From: Casp-actino8 sp001510455
GTDB taxonomy: Bacteria; Actinomycetota; Acidimicrobiia; Acidimicrobiales; Ilumatobacteraceae
NCBI GenBank assembly: GCA_027592035.1
Contig: JAQCIK010000006.1
Coordinates: 1 to 64,000 of the forward strand
DNA length: 64,000 bases
Reading direction: 5' to 3'
The position numbers and the translations under genes were made by a program. This document shows, piece after piece, positions 25,705 to 34,845 of the stretch; the first letter of the stretch is position 1; the number at the start of each line of letters is the position of its first letter. A model generated the notes under the pieces. The model worked only from the letters and a program-made list of their open reading frames with translations. It was not told the DNA's origin and searched no databases.

Positions 25705-26637
25705 TCAGTAGCCGAGATCGGGATCGACCGGGCCGATCAACTCGTCACCGGCGATCCAACGCCGGACATTGGTGGAGATCCGCTCACTCAACAACGGGAT
25801 CGCCATCTCGGGCGTGTTGCCCACGTGCGGAGTGATGAGGCAATTGGCGAGATCCCAGAGTCGATGGCCGGCCGGCAACGGTTCGGGATCAGTCACGTCG
25901 AGTGCGGCCCCTCCGATGACTCCGTTCTCGAGCGCCCACACCAGATCGTCGGTGCGCACGTGTCTGCCACGGGCCACGTTCACGAGCCACGCATGCGACT
26001 CCATCGTCTCGAACTCGCTGCGTCCCATCATCCCCTCGGTCTCGGGAGTGAGCGGGAGCGCCAAGAACACCACGTCGGCGCCGGGAAGCGCGTCGACGTA
26101 CCGATCGCTCTCGAGAACCACATCGACACCTTCCATGTCGGTCACTCGATGACGCACGACGGTCACGTGACATCCGAACGGATCGAGAAGGCGCACGATC
26201 TGTTCGGTGATCCCTCCTCCTCCGAGAATGCTCACTCGCGCGCCGATCAGATTGCGACCCACCGGTCCCGACCACTCCCGAGCGCGCGAGTAGGTCACGA
26301 GTCCGCGCAGCCCAGCCATGGCCATGGCCACGGCCATCTCGGCGACCGGCTCGGCGTACACACCCTTTCCACAGGTCCAGAGCCGATCGTCGTCGATCAG
26401 ATGCGCGAACTCCTCGACACCAGCGAACGGAAGTTGGACCCACTCCAGTTGGGGGTTGGCCTCGAGAACGCTCTCGAGACCTCGGGGATCACGCGCGGCA
26501 CCCCAGACGAGTGCTGTGGTGTCGGCAACGTCGACGAGTTCACCTCCACCATCGACGACCGCATCCCTCATCCACGACACCGCAGTGTCGGGAAGGACGG
26601 CCACGCGCAAAGAGCGAGGACTTGGAGGATTCGACAT
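25705..26637 (-). CDS. D-isomer-specific 2-hydroxyacid dehydrogenase family protein
   Basis: NAD(P)-dependent reductase of 2-oxoacids, 310 residues. The Rossmann motif is SILGGGGITEQIVRLL near residue 135. The substrate/NAD loop NVARGRHVRTDDLVWAL carries the catalytic Arg, DVTDPEPLPAGHRLWD the Glu, and LITPHVGNTPEM the catalytic His. The actual substrate (phosphoglycerate, glyoxylate or another) is not evident. It lacks the C-terminal ACT domain of SerA. A TAGCGT box is 9 nt before the ATG. Divergent from the sulfatase. Confidence 0.88.
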   Translation of the reverse strand: MSNPPSPRSLRVAVLPDTAVSWMRDAVVDGGGELVDVADTTALVWGAARDPRGLESVLEANPQLEWVQLPFAGVEEFAHLIDDDRLWTCGKGVYAEPVAEMAVAMAMAGLRGLVTYSRAREWSGPVGRNLIGARVSILGGGGITEQIVRLLDPFGCHVTVVRHRVTDMEGVDVVLESDRYVDALPGADVVFLALPLTPETEGMMGRSEFETMESHAWLVNVARGRHVRTDDLVWALENGVIGGAALDVTDPEPLPAGHRLWDLANCLITPHVGNTPEMAIPLLSERISTNVRRWIAGDELIGPVDPDLGY

Positions 26638-26646
26638 GGTTCTCGC

Positions 26647-26652
26647 ACGCTA
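26647..26652 (-). promoter_or_regulatory. Probable -10 box of the 2-hydroxyacid dehydrogenase gene (TAGCGT)
   Basis: Located 9 nt before ATG 26637, one or two bases longer than the usual leaderless spacing. Confidence 0.4.
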
Positions 26653-26705
26653 GTCCACGGGCTCTCGTCGCCATCAACGACCCGGCTCCCATCACCACCA
26701 CGTCG

Positions 26706-26711
26706 TAGTCT
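26706..26711 (+). promoter_or_regulatory. -10 box of the sulfatase gene (TAGTCT)
   Basis: Located 6 nt before GTG 26718; leaderless spacing. Confidence 0.55.
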
Positions 26712-26717
26712 CGTCTC

Positions 26718-28931
26718 GTGAGATATCCCGACCGACCCGAACACACACCCAACATCGTCGTCGTCGTGCTCGACGACGTCGGCTTCGGTCAACTCGGATG
26801 CATGGGCTCTCCGATCGCCACCCCGAACATCGATCGTCTGGCGAACCAGGGATTGCGATACAACCGCTTCCACGTGACGTCCATTTGCTCGTCGACGCGA
26901 GCCACGCTCATGACGGGTCGCAACCATCACGCCGTCGGTGTGGGCGCGACCCAGGAGACGACGTTCGACCTGCCGGGCTACAGCGGTCGCCTCCCGAAGA
27001 CGGCGGCCGCCCTCCCCCGAATTCTGCGCGACCGTGGCTACAACACCATGTGCGTCGGCAAATGGCACCTCACTCCGCAGGCCGAGTACTCGGCAGCCGG
27101 CCCTTTCGATCGTTGGCCACTCGGTCTCGGCTTCGAGAGGTATTACGGCTTTCTCGGCGCCGAAACGAACCACTGGTCTCCCGAACTCGTGCGCGACAAC
27201 ACTCCGATCGAGGTGCCGAAGAGCACGACACAGAGCGACACGTATCACCTCACCGACGACCTCGCCGATCAAGCCATCGAGATGCTGCGCGCACAGTTCC
27301 ACGTCGCTCCTGACAAGCCGTTCTTCCTGTGGTTCGCCACCGGTGCCGCCCACGCACCACATCACGTCGCGCGCGAATGGGTCGATGCCTACCGCGGATA
27401 CTTCGACGAAGGGTGGGAGCGGTTGCGCGACGACACCTTCCGTCGCCAGCTCGAGCTCGGAGTGATCCCTCCCGACACGGTTCTCACCCCGCGCCCGTCG
27501 TGGGTTCCCGAATGGTCGACTCTGCCGGCCGACGAGCGTCGTCTCTACTCGCGCTACATGGAAGTGTTCGCGGGAATGCTCACGCACACCGATGCGCAGA
27601 TCGGACGGATCCTCGACGAGATCGACGCCCAGAATCGATCCGACGACACGATCGTTCTCGTGATGTCCGACAACGGGACGAGCAGTGAAGGCGGCCCGAC
27701 CGGAACATTGAACGAAGCGGCTTCGTGGCTCGGTGATCACTCGTCGGTGGCCGAGGCCCTGGCCGCCATCGACGAGATCGGCGGTCCGAACCACAGCAAT
27801 CACTATCCATGGGGCTGGGCCTGGGCCGGAAACTCGCCGTTCCGCCTCTGGAAGCGCTACTCGTGGCTGGGTGGTGTACGTGCGCCACTGGTGGTGCGTT
27901 GGCCAGCGGGCATCACCGAACGTGGTGGAGTGCGATCACAATTCCTTCACTCGGTCGACGTGGCTCCGACTCTCCTCTCGTGCCTCGGCGAGGCGATGCC
28001 CGATGCGGTCGACGGAGTCGATCAACAACGCGTCGACGGACACGATGCGAAGTCGACGTTCAACGATCCTTCGGCACCCGAGATCCGAACCACTCAGTAC
28101 TTCGAGATGCACGGATCCCGCTCGATCTACCGTGACGGCTGGAAAGCCACGAGTAATTTCGTCTCGCCACTGTTCGGCGAGCGCGATCACATCACGGGCA
28201 GCCACGCCTACGACACCGATGTCTGGGAGCTGTTCGATCTGACGTCCGACTTCTCCGAGTCGACCGATCGCTCGGCCGAGCGACCCGAACTCTTGGCCGA
28301 ACTCCAGGCGCTCTGGACATCGGAAGCCGAAGCCAACAACGTGTTCCCGCTGTTCGACCCTTCGGCCGGCTATCCCGTTCACCCCACCGAATATCCGCTG
28401 CCACGCGCCGCCCGCTACCGACCGGCCGATCTACCTGTCGCTGCCAGCCGTATGCCGGCCATGTTCGGAGGCTTCACGGTGACGGCACGCGTCGACGTCG
28501 AATCGGAATGTCAGGGAGTGCTCGGCGCCCTCGGCGACCATCAAGGTGGCTGGGCTCTCCACGTCGTCGACAGTCACGTTCGATTCGACGTGGCCTATGG
28601 CCATCACCACACACATCTCAGATCGACGACACCGCTGTCTCCGGGTGGACATTCGATCGCCGTGACGATGTCGGCTGGCGACGTCACCTTGTGGGTCGAC
28701 GGTGACGAGATCGACCGCGGACGCTATGACGGTCTCTTCATGTTCCCCGGTGTCACCACGGCCGCCGGAGGACTCTGGGTCGGACGCCATGACGGCCTCG
28801 AAGTCGACGACTCGTACCGCTCACCGGCGATCTTCACGGGAACTCTCCACCATCTCGACATCGAGAGTGGCTCACCGTCGGCTGGGTTGTCGTTCGCGGC
28901 CACCATGCGTCTCGGCGAGGCGAGCGACTGA
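26718..28931 (+). CDS. Arylsulfatase-type sulfatase with variant active-site motif
   Basis: Type I sulfatase of 737 residues, predicted to hydrolyse sulfate esters. Metal-binding residues are in VLDDVGFGQLGCMGSP near the N-terminus and VMSDNGTSSEGGP near residue 317; CVGKWHL follows the active-site region. The formylglycine site reads C57-S58-S59-T60-R61 then ATLMTGRNHH, so the proline (or alanine) expected at the third position is serine. The C-terminal 170 residues (from about 565) look like a beta-sandwich (WALHVVDSHVRFDV, VTLWVDGDEIDRG). No secretion signal is visible. No formylglycine-generating enzyme or sulfate transporter is in the window. Confidence 0.88.
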   Translation: MRYPDRPEHTPNIVVVVLDDVGFGQLGCMGSPIATPNIDRLANQGLRYNRFHVTSICSSTRATLMTGRNHHAVGVGATQETTFDLPGYSGRLPKTAAALPRILRDRGYNTMCVGKWHLTPQAEYSAAGPFDRWPLGLGFERYYGFLGAETNHWSPELVRDNTPIEVPKSTTQSDTYHLTDDLADQAIEMLRAQFHVAPDKPFFLWFATGAAHAPHHVAREWVDAYRGYFDEGWERLRDDTFRRQLELGVIPPDTVLTPRPSWVPEWSTLPADERRLYSRYMEVFAGMLTHTDAQIGRILDEIDAQNRSDDTIVLVMSDNGTSSEGGPTGTLNEAASWLGDHSSVAEALAAIDEIGGPNHSNHYPWGWAWAGNSPFRLWKRYSWLGGVRAPLVVRWPAGITERGGVRSQFLHSVDVAPTLLSCLGEAMPDAVDGVDQQRVDGHDAKSTFNDPSAPEIRTTQYFEMHGSRSIYRDGWKATSNFVSPLFGERDHITGSHAYDTDVWELFDLTSDFSESTDRSAERPELLAELQALWTSEAEANNVFPLFDPSAGYPVHPTEYPLPRAARYRPADLPVAASRMPAMFGGFTVTARVDVESECQGVLGALGDHQGGWALHVVDSHVRFDVAYGHHHTHLRSTTPLSPGGHSIAVTMSAGDVTLWVDGDEIDRGRYDGLFMFPGVTTAAGGLWVGRHDGLEVDDSYRSPAIFTGTLHHLDIESGSPSAGLSFAATMRLGEASD

Positions 28932-28941
28932 CACGCGCGAT

Positions 28942-28956
28942 TCGCCGGGCCGGCGA
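28942..28956. terminator. Small hairpin between convergent sulfatase and potC
   Basis: A 6-bp GC stem (TCGCCG/CGGCGA) with a 3-nt loop lies in the 46-nt gap between the two converging genes. No U-tract; weak candidate. Confidence 0.25.
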
Positions 28957-28977
28957 TCGAACGCCCGACGAGATGAC

Positions 28978-29799
28978 TCAGCTCGTCTGGCCGAGACGCT
29001 TACGTCGTCGTTCACCGAGGAGCGAACCGGTTGCCATGATGCCCACCGTGACCACCAGGATCACCGTGGCCAGCACGTTGATCTGCGGTGGCAATTGCAC
29101 ACGTGCGGCACCGAAGATCTGCAACGGGAAGGTCAGAGTGGACCCGGCGTTGAAGAACGTGATGATGAAGTCGTCGAGAGACAACGCGAACGCCAGCAAC
29201 GACGCAGCCAGGATTCCGGGAAGGATCAACGGGAACGTGACCTTCCAGAACGTCCGCACCGGGGAGGCTCCGAGATCCTGGGCCGCCTGTTCGAGAGTCC
29301 AGTCGAATCCCCGAATACGGGCGCGTACGGTGAGGGCGACGAAGCTCACCTGGAACATCGCATGGGCGATGACGATGGTCGTGAAGCCGAAATCGACGAC
29401 GCTCTGCCCGAGGAAAAGTGTGGCGAGAGACGAACCGAGAACGATCTCGGGGGTGGTGAGCGGCAGGACCAGGAAGAAGTTGTAGGCCGCCGACCCCTTG
29501 AACCGATAACGCGACAGCGCAATGGCGATCATCGAGCCGAGCACGGTGGCGATGAGTGTGGACACCGCAGCGATCTGCAAGCTGGTGACGAAGGCGTCGG
29601 TCAACCCACGGTCGGAGAAAGGTTCCTTCCAGTTGTCGAGGGTGAACTTGCTCCAGACGATGTTGAACTTGCCCTGAGGGTCGTTGAACGAGAAGGCGAC
29701 GATGAATGCGATCGGCAGGAAGAGATACAGGAATCCGAACGCTGCGAAAACGTTGAGGGCCACTCGACCGACGCGCCCTCGTTTGGTCATCACACTCAT
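28978..29799 (-). CDS. potC: Polyamine-type ABC transporter permease (PotC-like)
   Basis: Inner-membrane permease subunit, 273 residues with six predicted helices. The EAA-like cytoplasmic loop that docks to the ATPase is EQAAQDLGASPVRTFWKVTFP near residue 180. It follows PotB by 10 nt and is the last gene of the potA-D-B-C unit. The family imports spermidine or putrescine; related systems carry other small cations, so the exact substrate is inferred. Confidence 0.9.
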   Translation of the reverse strand: MSVMTKRGRVGRVALNVFAAFGFLYLFLPIAFIVAFSFNDPQGKFNIVWSKFTLDNWKEPFSDRGLTDAFVTSLQIAAVSTLIATVLGSMIAIALSRYRFKGSAAYNFFLVLPLTTPEIVLGSSLATLFLGQSVVDFGFTTIVIAHAMFQVSFVALTVRARIRGFDWTLEQAAQDLGASPVRTFWKVTFPLILPGILAASLLAFALSLDDFIITFFNAGSTLTFPLQIFGAARVQLPPQINVLATVILVVTVGIMATGSLLGERRRKRLGQTS

Positions 29800-29809
29800 G
29801 ATCTCGACC

Positions 29810-30886
29810 TCACGCCAGATCCTCGGTTCCGAAAAAGCGGCTGTAGACGATCACCATCACGGTGATGATGGCCATGAGGACGAACGACATGGCACTGGCC
29901 ACTGGGTAGTTGTTCTGACGCAGGAACTGGTCCTGAATCGAATTTCCGATCATGGTGGTGTTGGGATTGCCGAGGAACTGCGCATTCACGAAGTCACCGG
30001 CCGCCGGAATGAACGTGAGAAGGGTGCCGGCGAAGATCCCCGGAATCGACAACGGAACCACGACCTTGCGGAATGCCCGAGCTCCCGATGAGAAGAGATC
30101 CTGGGCGGCATCGACGAGTCGCACGTCGATCTTCTCGAGACTCACGTAGATCGGAAGGATCATGAACGGCAAGAAGTTGTAAGTGAGACCACCGATGACC
30201 GCCGCCGGAGTGTTGATCAATTTGCCGTCCTGCATGATGTTCAGGAACTCGAGCACCCCGGTGAGTTGCAGAGTGTCGAGTACCTTCACGGCTGGTCCAC
30301 TGTCGGCGAGAATCGACGTCCAGGCGATCGTTCGGATGAGGTAACTCGTGAAGAACGGGATGACGACGAGACCGAGCAGGACGTTGCGGAACCTTCCTCC
30401 GCGAAACGCGATCACGTACGCGATGGGGTACCCGATCAAAATGGTGAGAAGGGTCGCGATACCGGCGTAGAGAAACGCTCGAGTGAATTGCGGACCGAAG
30501 TCGGAGAAGGCCTTTCCGTAATTGCTGAATTCCCACGTGAAGGTCGGGAACACTGCGAAGCGGGTCTCCTTCGACGACAACGAGATCCTGAGAAGACTCC
30601 AGAGCGGGGCCAAGTAGAAGATCGCCAACCACAGCGACCCCGGCTTCAAGAGTCCATAGGGCGACAAGGCGCGCTTGGTCTCGGGACTTCCGAGAACTGC
30701 CAAGGTGATGAAGCCGACCACCACCAATGCGGCCAGTGCCAGAACGACGAGCGCGATGGGCCCGGAGACCCATCGCGCACCGACGGCAAGAAGGGCGACG
30801 CCGACGAGGACGAGGCCCGTGAGGCCGATCCGCTCGCTCGAGGATCCGGTGAGAGACCTCACCCTCGACACGACCGGCGCGGCCAC
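29810..30886 (-). CDS. potB: Polyamine-type ABC transporter permease (PotB-like) with N-terminal extension
   Basis: Partner permease of 358 residues. The C-terminal 285 residues are a normal PotB with the docking loop DAAQDLFSSGARAFRKVVVP. The first 70 residues add two extra hydrophobic segments (about 20-37 and 43-65) before the usual first helix, so the protein probably has eight membrane spans rather than six. It starts 6 nt after the PotD stop. Confidence 0.9.
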   Translation of the reverse strand: MAAPVVSRVRSLTGSSSERIGLTGLVLVGVALLAVGARWVSGPIALVVLALAALVVVGFITLAVLGSPETKRALSPYGLLKPGSLWLAIFYLAPLWSLLRISLSSKETRFAVFPTFTWEFSNYGKAFSDFGPQFTRAFLYAGIATLLTILIGYPIAYVIAFRGGRFRNVLLGLVVIPFFTSYLIRTIAWTSILADSGPAVKVLDTLQLTGVLEFLNIMQDGKLINTPAAVIGGLTYNFLPFMILPIYVSLEKIDVRLVDAAQDLFSSGARAFRKVVVPLSIPGIFAGTLLTFIPAAGDFVNAQFLGNPNTTMIGNSIQDQFLRQNNYPVASAMSFVLMAIITVMVIVYSRFFGTEDLA

Positions 30887-30892
30887 GAGGAT

Positions 30893-32041
30893 CTAGGCCC
30901 CGGTGATGGCCGAGAAGGCCTCTTCGAACTCGGCTTCGACGTCGTCGCTCAAGTCGGCGAAGGCGTAGAGGCGAGCTCGGGTGGCATCGTCGGGGAAGAG
31001 CAGCGGATCGTCGGCCAGTTCGGGATCGATCTTGGCCAACTCGTCGCGCACGCCCTTGACCGGCGACATGTACTGCACCCACGCCGTGATCTGCGCGGCC
31101 TGAACCGGGTCGTACACGTAGTCCATGAACTTGGCAGCAGCAGCCGTGTTCTTGGCGCCCTTCGGCACGACCATCGTGTCCCACCACAGCGTTCCGCCCT
31201 CCTCGGGGATCACGAAACGGGCACTCGGATTGTCGGCCTGCAACTGCAGGATGTCTCCCGACCAACCGACACAGGCGGCGAAGTTTCCGAGCGACAAGTC
31301 ATCCATGTAGTCGTTACCGGTGAAAGCACGGATCTGGCCGTCGGCCTTGGCCTTCTCGAGTTGTTCGAAAGCCGGAGCCGCCTCGTTGAACGAGGTGACC
31401 GTCGACGGGTTGATGCCGAGACCGAGGAGCAACAGACCGATCGTGTCGCGCATTTCGGTGAGCATGCCGATCTTGCCCTTGAAGGCCGGGTCGAAGAGAT
31501 CAGCGACACTCTTCAACTCGCGGCCGGTCACGTCGATGTTGTACGCAATACCTGCTGTACCGGCCTGCCACGGCAGGCTGTACTCGCCGGTCGGGTCACT
31601 CGGCGGATTCTTGAAGGCATCCTCCAAGTTCTTCGCGTTCGGCACCTTGTCGACCGGAAGCTTCTCGAGCCAGCCGAGTTTGCGGAGACGACCGGCCATC
31701 CACTGCGTCGGCATGATGATGTCGGGATCGATGGTCTTGCCGGTACCGAGGAGCGGCTGGATCTTGGCGAAGTACTCGAGGTTGTCGTTGTAGGCCTCGG
31801 AGTAGGTGGTCTTCACGCCACTGGCCGCAACGAAACGATCGATCGTTCCGGTGGCACCGTCCTCGGTCGGGTCGATGTAGTACGGCCAGTTTTCGACGAA
31901 CAGTTCGTCGGCACCACCGCCGCCACCGTCGTCACCACCACACGCCGCCAGAATGGCCGGCAGCGACAAGCCCGCCGCGCCGACGACGCCGGAGCGAATC
32001 AACAATTCTCGACGCGAAAAACCTCGCTTCGGTGCGTTCAT
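30893..32041 (-). CDS. potD: Polyamine-type ABC transporter substrate-binding lipoprotein (PotD-like)
   Basis: Extracytoplasmic binding protein, 382 residues. The N-terminus has a twin-arginine signal (GFSRRELLIRSG), a hydrophobic stretch and a lipobox ending at Cys in ILAACGG, so Tat-dependent lipoprotein export is likely. The mature part follows the PotD/PotF pattern (ELFVENWPYYIDP, DIIMPTQWMAGRLRKLGWLE, DYMDDLSLGNF). A strong GGGAGGA ribosome site precedes the ATG. A TAGGGT box about 50 nt upstream (near 32096) suggests its own promoter in the 103-nt gap after potA. Confidence 0.92.
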   Translation of the reverse strand: MNAPKRGFSRRELLIRSGVVGAAGLSLPAILAACGGDDGGGGGADELFVENWPYYIDPTEDGATGTIDRFVAASGVKTTYSEAYNDNLEYFAKIQPLLGTGKTIDPDIIMPTQWMAGRLRKLGWLEKLPVDKVPNAKNLEDAFKNPPSDPTGEYSLPWQAGTAGIAYNIDVTGRELKSVADLFDPAFKGKIGMLTEMRDTIGLLLLGLGINPSTVTSFNEAAPAFEQLEKAKADGQIRAFTGNDYMDDLSLGNFAACVGWSGDILQLQADNPSARFVIPEEGGTLWWDTMVVPKGAKNTAAAAKFMDYVYDPVQAAQITAWVQYMSPVKGVRDELAKIDPELADDPLLFPDDATRARLYAFADLSDDVEAEFEEAFSAITGA

Positions 32042-32144
32042 CTGTGTCCTCCCTTGTGCAGTGAACTCTTCGTCGTTCGACGGACGAGCAAGGTCACCCT
32101 ACTCAAATCGGCGGGGCGTCCCCGGTCCATGACGGTCCGACCCA

Positions 32145-33275
32145 TCACAGTCCGGCCTCCACGTGGTCGACGTCGAGGCCCGTGGCTCCGGCCCGCTCGG
32201 GCCAGCCAGCCAGTGCGTAGGCCGCCGTGTTCGACCATGCCACCCAGTGCTCCTGGCCCGGGCGCAACGACGGTAGGTCGCTGTCGGCATCGGCCTCGGT
32301 GGACAGCTCGGTGCCGTCGGGCAGTTCGATCACCACGCGGAGCCACGCACCCTGGAAGATGACACTGGTGACCGTGCCCTGGAGGCCGAACCCGTCGGCC
32401 GGTCGCTCGGCGACCGGGTGCAGTCGCTCGGGCCGAAGCATGACCGACACCTTGTCACCCACGGAATGCCGTCCAGTGGCCGCAATCTTCTGACCGGTCA
32501 ACAACTCGACGACACACCCGTCGGCGTTCGCGTCACGGACGTTCCCGGGCAGGAGGTTGGCCGAGCCGATGAATCCGGCCACGAAAAGACTCTCGGGTCG
32601 GTTGTAGATCTCTTCGGGTGAACCGATCTGCTCGACCACACCTTCGTTCATCACGGCGATGCGATCGGACATCGTGAGTGCCTCGCCCTGATCGTGCGTG
32701 ACGAACACGAACGTGATCCCGACTTCTCGTTGGATGCGCTTCAGTTCGATCTGCATCGCTTCGCGCAACTTCAGGTCGAGGGCCGCTAGGGGTTCGTCGA
32801 GCAGGAGTGCACTCGGCAGGTTCACGAGAGCGCGAGCCAGGGCGACCCGTTGCTGCTGGCCGCCCGAGAGCTGAGCCGGACGACGTCGGGCGAACTCTCC
32901 CAAGCGCACCACGTCGAGCATGTCGCCCACTCGCGAGTTGATCTCGGACTCGGGCACCTTCTTGGCCCGCAGTCCGAAAGCCACGTTGTCGGCCACCGAC
33001 ATGTGCGGAAAGAGCGCGTACTGCTGGAAGACGGTGTTGACGTTTCGCTTGTGCGGCGGAACCGACGAAACGTCGACTCCCTCGAGAACGATCTGCCCAA
33101 GGGTGGGCTGTTCGAAGCCGGCGATCATCTTCAGGGTCGTGGTCTTGCCGCAACCCGACGGTCCGAGCATCGCGAAGAACTCACCCCGACGGATGGTGAA
33201 GTCGGCCGACTTCACGGCCTGGAAGTCGCCGAACGACTTGCTCACACCCCGCAGCTCGATGACCTGATCGCTCAC
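32145..33275 (-). CDS. potA: Polyamine-type ABC transporter ATP-binding protein (PotA-like)
   Basis: ATPase subunit of 376 residues. Walker A is LGPSGCGKTTTL, the Q-loop follows QYALFPHM, the signature is LSGGQQQRVALARAL, Walker B is ALLLDEPLAALD and the switch His is in FVTHDQGEALTM. A C-terminal TOBE regulatory domain starts near residue 280 (VSVMLRPERLHPV). The first gene of the transporter unit, downstream of the aldehyde dehydrogenase and a terminator hairpin. GTG start with a purine-rich upstream region. Confidence 0.93.
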   Translation of the reverse strand: MSDQVIELRGVSKSFGDFQAVKSADFTIRRGEFFAMLGPSGCGKTTTLKMIAGFEQPTLGQIVLEGVDVSSVPPHKRNVNTVFQQYALFPHMSVADNVAFGLRAKKVPESEINSRVGDMLDVVRLGEFARRRPAQLSGGQQQRVALARALVNLPSALLLDEPLAALDLKLREAMQIELKRIQREVGITFVFVTHDQGEALTMSDRIAVMNEGVVEQIGSPEEIYNRPESLFVAGFIGSANLLPGNVRDANADGCVVELLTGQKIAATGRHSVGDKVSVMLRPERLHPVAERPADGFGLQGTVTSVIFQGAWLRVVIELPDGTELSTEADADSDLPSLRPGQEHWVAWSNTAAYALAGWPERAGATGLDVDHVEAGL

Positions 33276-33336
33276 GACTCGCCACTCCCCCTCTCCGGAG
33301 TCGACCGCTGACCCAACGACCCGAAAACTACACCCC

Positions 33337-33363
33337 GAGTCGGCCCGTCACACGGGACGACTC
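33337..33363 (-). terminator. Hairpin after the aldehyde dehydrogenase gene
   Basis: A stem of 6 + 5 bp with one mismatch and a 3-nt loop begins 1 nt after the aldehyde dehydrogenase stop. No U-tract. It separates that gene from potA. Confidence 0.55.
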
Positions 33364-33364
33364 G

Positions 33365-34789
33365 TCAACTGTCGAGGTTGGCCATCACGTGCTTGATCCG
33401 GGTGTAGTCGTCGAGCGCATAGGCCGACAGATCCTTGCCGTAGCCCGACTTCTTGAACCCACCGTGCGGCATCTCGGCGACCATCGGAATGTGCGTGTTG
33501 ATCCAGACGCACCCGAAGTCGAGTCGCCGGGTGACTCGCATGGCCCGTCCGAAATCCTTGGTCCAGACACTCGAGGCCAATCCGTAGTCGACCCCGTTGG
33601 CCAGACGAACGGCCTCGTCCTCGTCCGCGAAGGTCTGAACCGTGATCACCGGTCCGAAGATCTCGGTCTGCACCATCTCGTCGGTCTGCTTCAGATCGCA
33701 CACCACGGTGGGCGGGAAGAAGTAGCCCTGCGTTCCCTGCCGCTGACCGCCGGTGGTGACACTGGCGTGCGACGGCAGGCGATCGAAGAATCCCGACACC
33801 CGGGCGAGCTGATTCGGATTGTTGACCGGCCCGAACAACACGTCCTCGTCGGGGGCGCCGCAGCCGGTGCCCTTGGCTTGTTCGGTCAGCGCCGCCACGA
33901 AGTCCTTGTAGACCCCGGGGGCGCACAGAACACGCGTGGCCGCCGTGCAGTCCTGGCCGGCGTTGAAGTAACCGGCGATGGCGATGCCTTCGGCTGCCGC
34001 TGCGATGTCGGCATCGTCGAACACGATCACCGGTGCCTTGCCTCCGAGTTCGAGGTGCACCCGCTTCAACGACTTCGATGCCGCTTCGGCCACCTCCATT
34101 CCGGCGCGAACCGAACCGGTCACGCTCACGAGCGACGGGGTCTCATGACTCACCATCGCCCGGCCGGTGTCACGATCGCCGCACACCACGTTGACCACAC
34201 CGGGCGGTAAGAACTCGGCGCAGATCTCGGCGAGGAGTGTGGTGGTGACCGGCGTCGTGTCGCTCGGCTTCAGAACCACCGTGTTACCGGCCGCAACCGC
34301 TGGGGCGAACTTCCACACCGCCATCATCATCGGATAGTTCCAAGGAGCGACCTGTGCGCAGACACCGACCGGCTCGCGCCGGATGTAACTCGTCATGTTC
34401 GGGACGTATTCGCCGGCGCTCTTGCCTTCGAGATGTCGAGCGGCGGTTGCGAAGAAACGGACGTGATCGACCATGGGAGGAATCTCTTCCGAACGGGTGA
34501 TCTCGATCGGCTTCCCGCAGTTCTCGGACTCGAGGGCGATGAACTCCTCGCCTCGGCGCTCGATTTCGTCAGCGATCCTGAACAAGGCGAGTGAGCGATC
34601 CTTCGGCGGGGTGTCACGCCAGGCATCGAAGGCGTCGGAAGCGGCTCTCATGGCGGCGTCGATGTCGGCGGCGCCCGACAAGGGAGCAGTGGCGTATTGC
34701 TCACCGGTGGCCGGGTTCACGACCGGGATGGTGCGCCCGTCGGCGGCATCGACGTACTGGCCATTGACGAAATTCCGGTAGGTCTTCAT
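33365..34789 (-). CDS. Aldehyde dehydrogenase (aminobutyraldehyde/betaine aldehyde type)
   Basis: NAD(P)-dependent aldehyde dehydrogenase of 474 residues. Catalytic Cys is in NAGQDCTAATR, general base Glu in HLELGGKAPVIVFDD, oxyanion Asn in APWNYPMMMAVWK and the cofactor loop is SVTGSVRAG. PAVAAGNTVVLKPSDTTP and the overall pattern are closest to 4-aminobutyraldehyde and betaine aldehyde dehydrogenases. The neighbouring polyamine transporter and class III aminotransferase make 4-aminobutyraldehyde a plausible substrate (inference). ATG 34789 is 6 nt after a TAGTCT box. Confidence 0.9.
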   Translation of the reverse strand: MKTYRNFVNGQYVDAADGRTIPVVNPATGEQYATAPLSGAADIDAAMRAASDAFDAWRDTPPKDRSLALFRIADEIERRGEEFIALESENCGKPIEITRSEEIPPMVDHVRFFATAARHLEGKSAGEYVPNMTSYIRREPVGVCAQVAPWNYPMMMAVWKFAPAVAAGNTVVLKPSDTTPVTTTLLAEICAEFLPPGVVNVVCGDRDTGRAMVSHETPSLVSVTGSVRAGMEVAEAASKSLKRVHLELGGKAPVIVFDDADIAAAAEGIAIAGYFNAGQDCTAATRVLCAPGVYKDFVAALTEQAKGTGCGAPDEDVLFGPVNNPNQLARVSGFFDRLPSHASVTTGGQRQGTQGYFFPPTVVCDLKQTDEMVQTEIFGPVITVQTFADEDEAVRLANGVDYGLASSVWTKDFGRAMRVTRRLDFGCVWINTHIPMVAEMPHGGFKKSGYGKDLSAYALDDYTRIKHVMANLDS

Positions 34790-34795
34790 GCCGAG

Positions 34796-34801
34796 AGACT
34801 A
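34796..34801 (-). promoter_or_regulatory. -10 box of the aldehyde dehydrogenase gene (TAGTCT)
   Basis: Located 6 nt before ATG 34789; leaderless spacing, facing the P450 promoter 33 bp away. Confidence 0.55.
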
Positions 34802-34833
34802 GATCGGCACGGGTCGCGCGGTCTGCAGAGGGC

Positions 34834-34839
34834 TAGGTT
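34834..34839 (+). promoter_or_regulatory. -10 box of the cytochrome P450 gene (TAGGTT)
   Basis: Located 6 nt before ATG 34846; leaderless spacing. Confidence 0.55.
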
Positions 34840-34845
34840 CACCTC

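Noticed and set aside
28702..29865. A 387-codon open frame on the + strand opposite potC and the sulfatase 3' end
   Set aside because: Antisense of PotC with its EAA-like loop; the + strand reading is Glu/Arg/Gly-rich without a domain.
30266..32362. A 698-codon open frame on the + strand opposite potB/potD
   Set aside because: Antisense of two clear ABC-transporter genes with signal peptide and permease loops. No motif and no promoter on the + strand.
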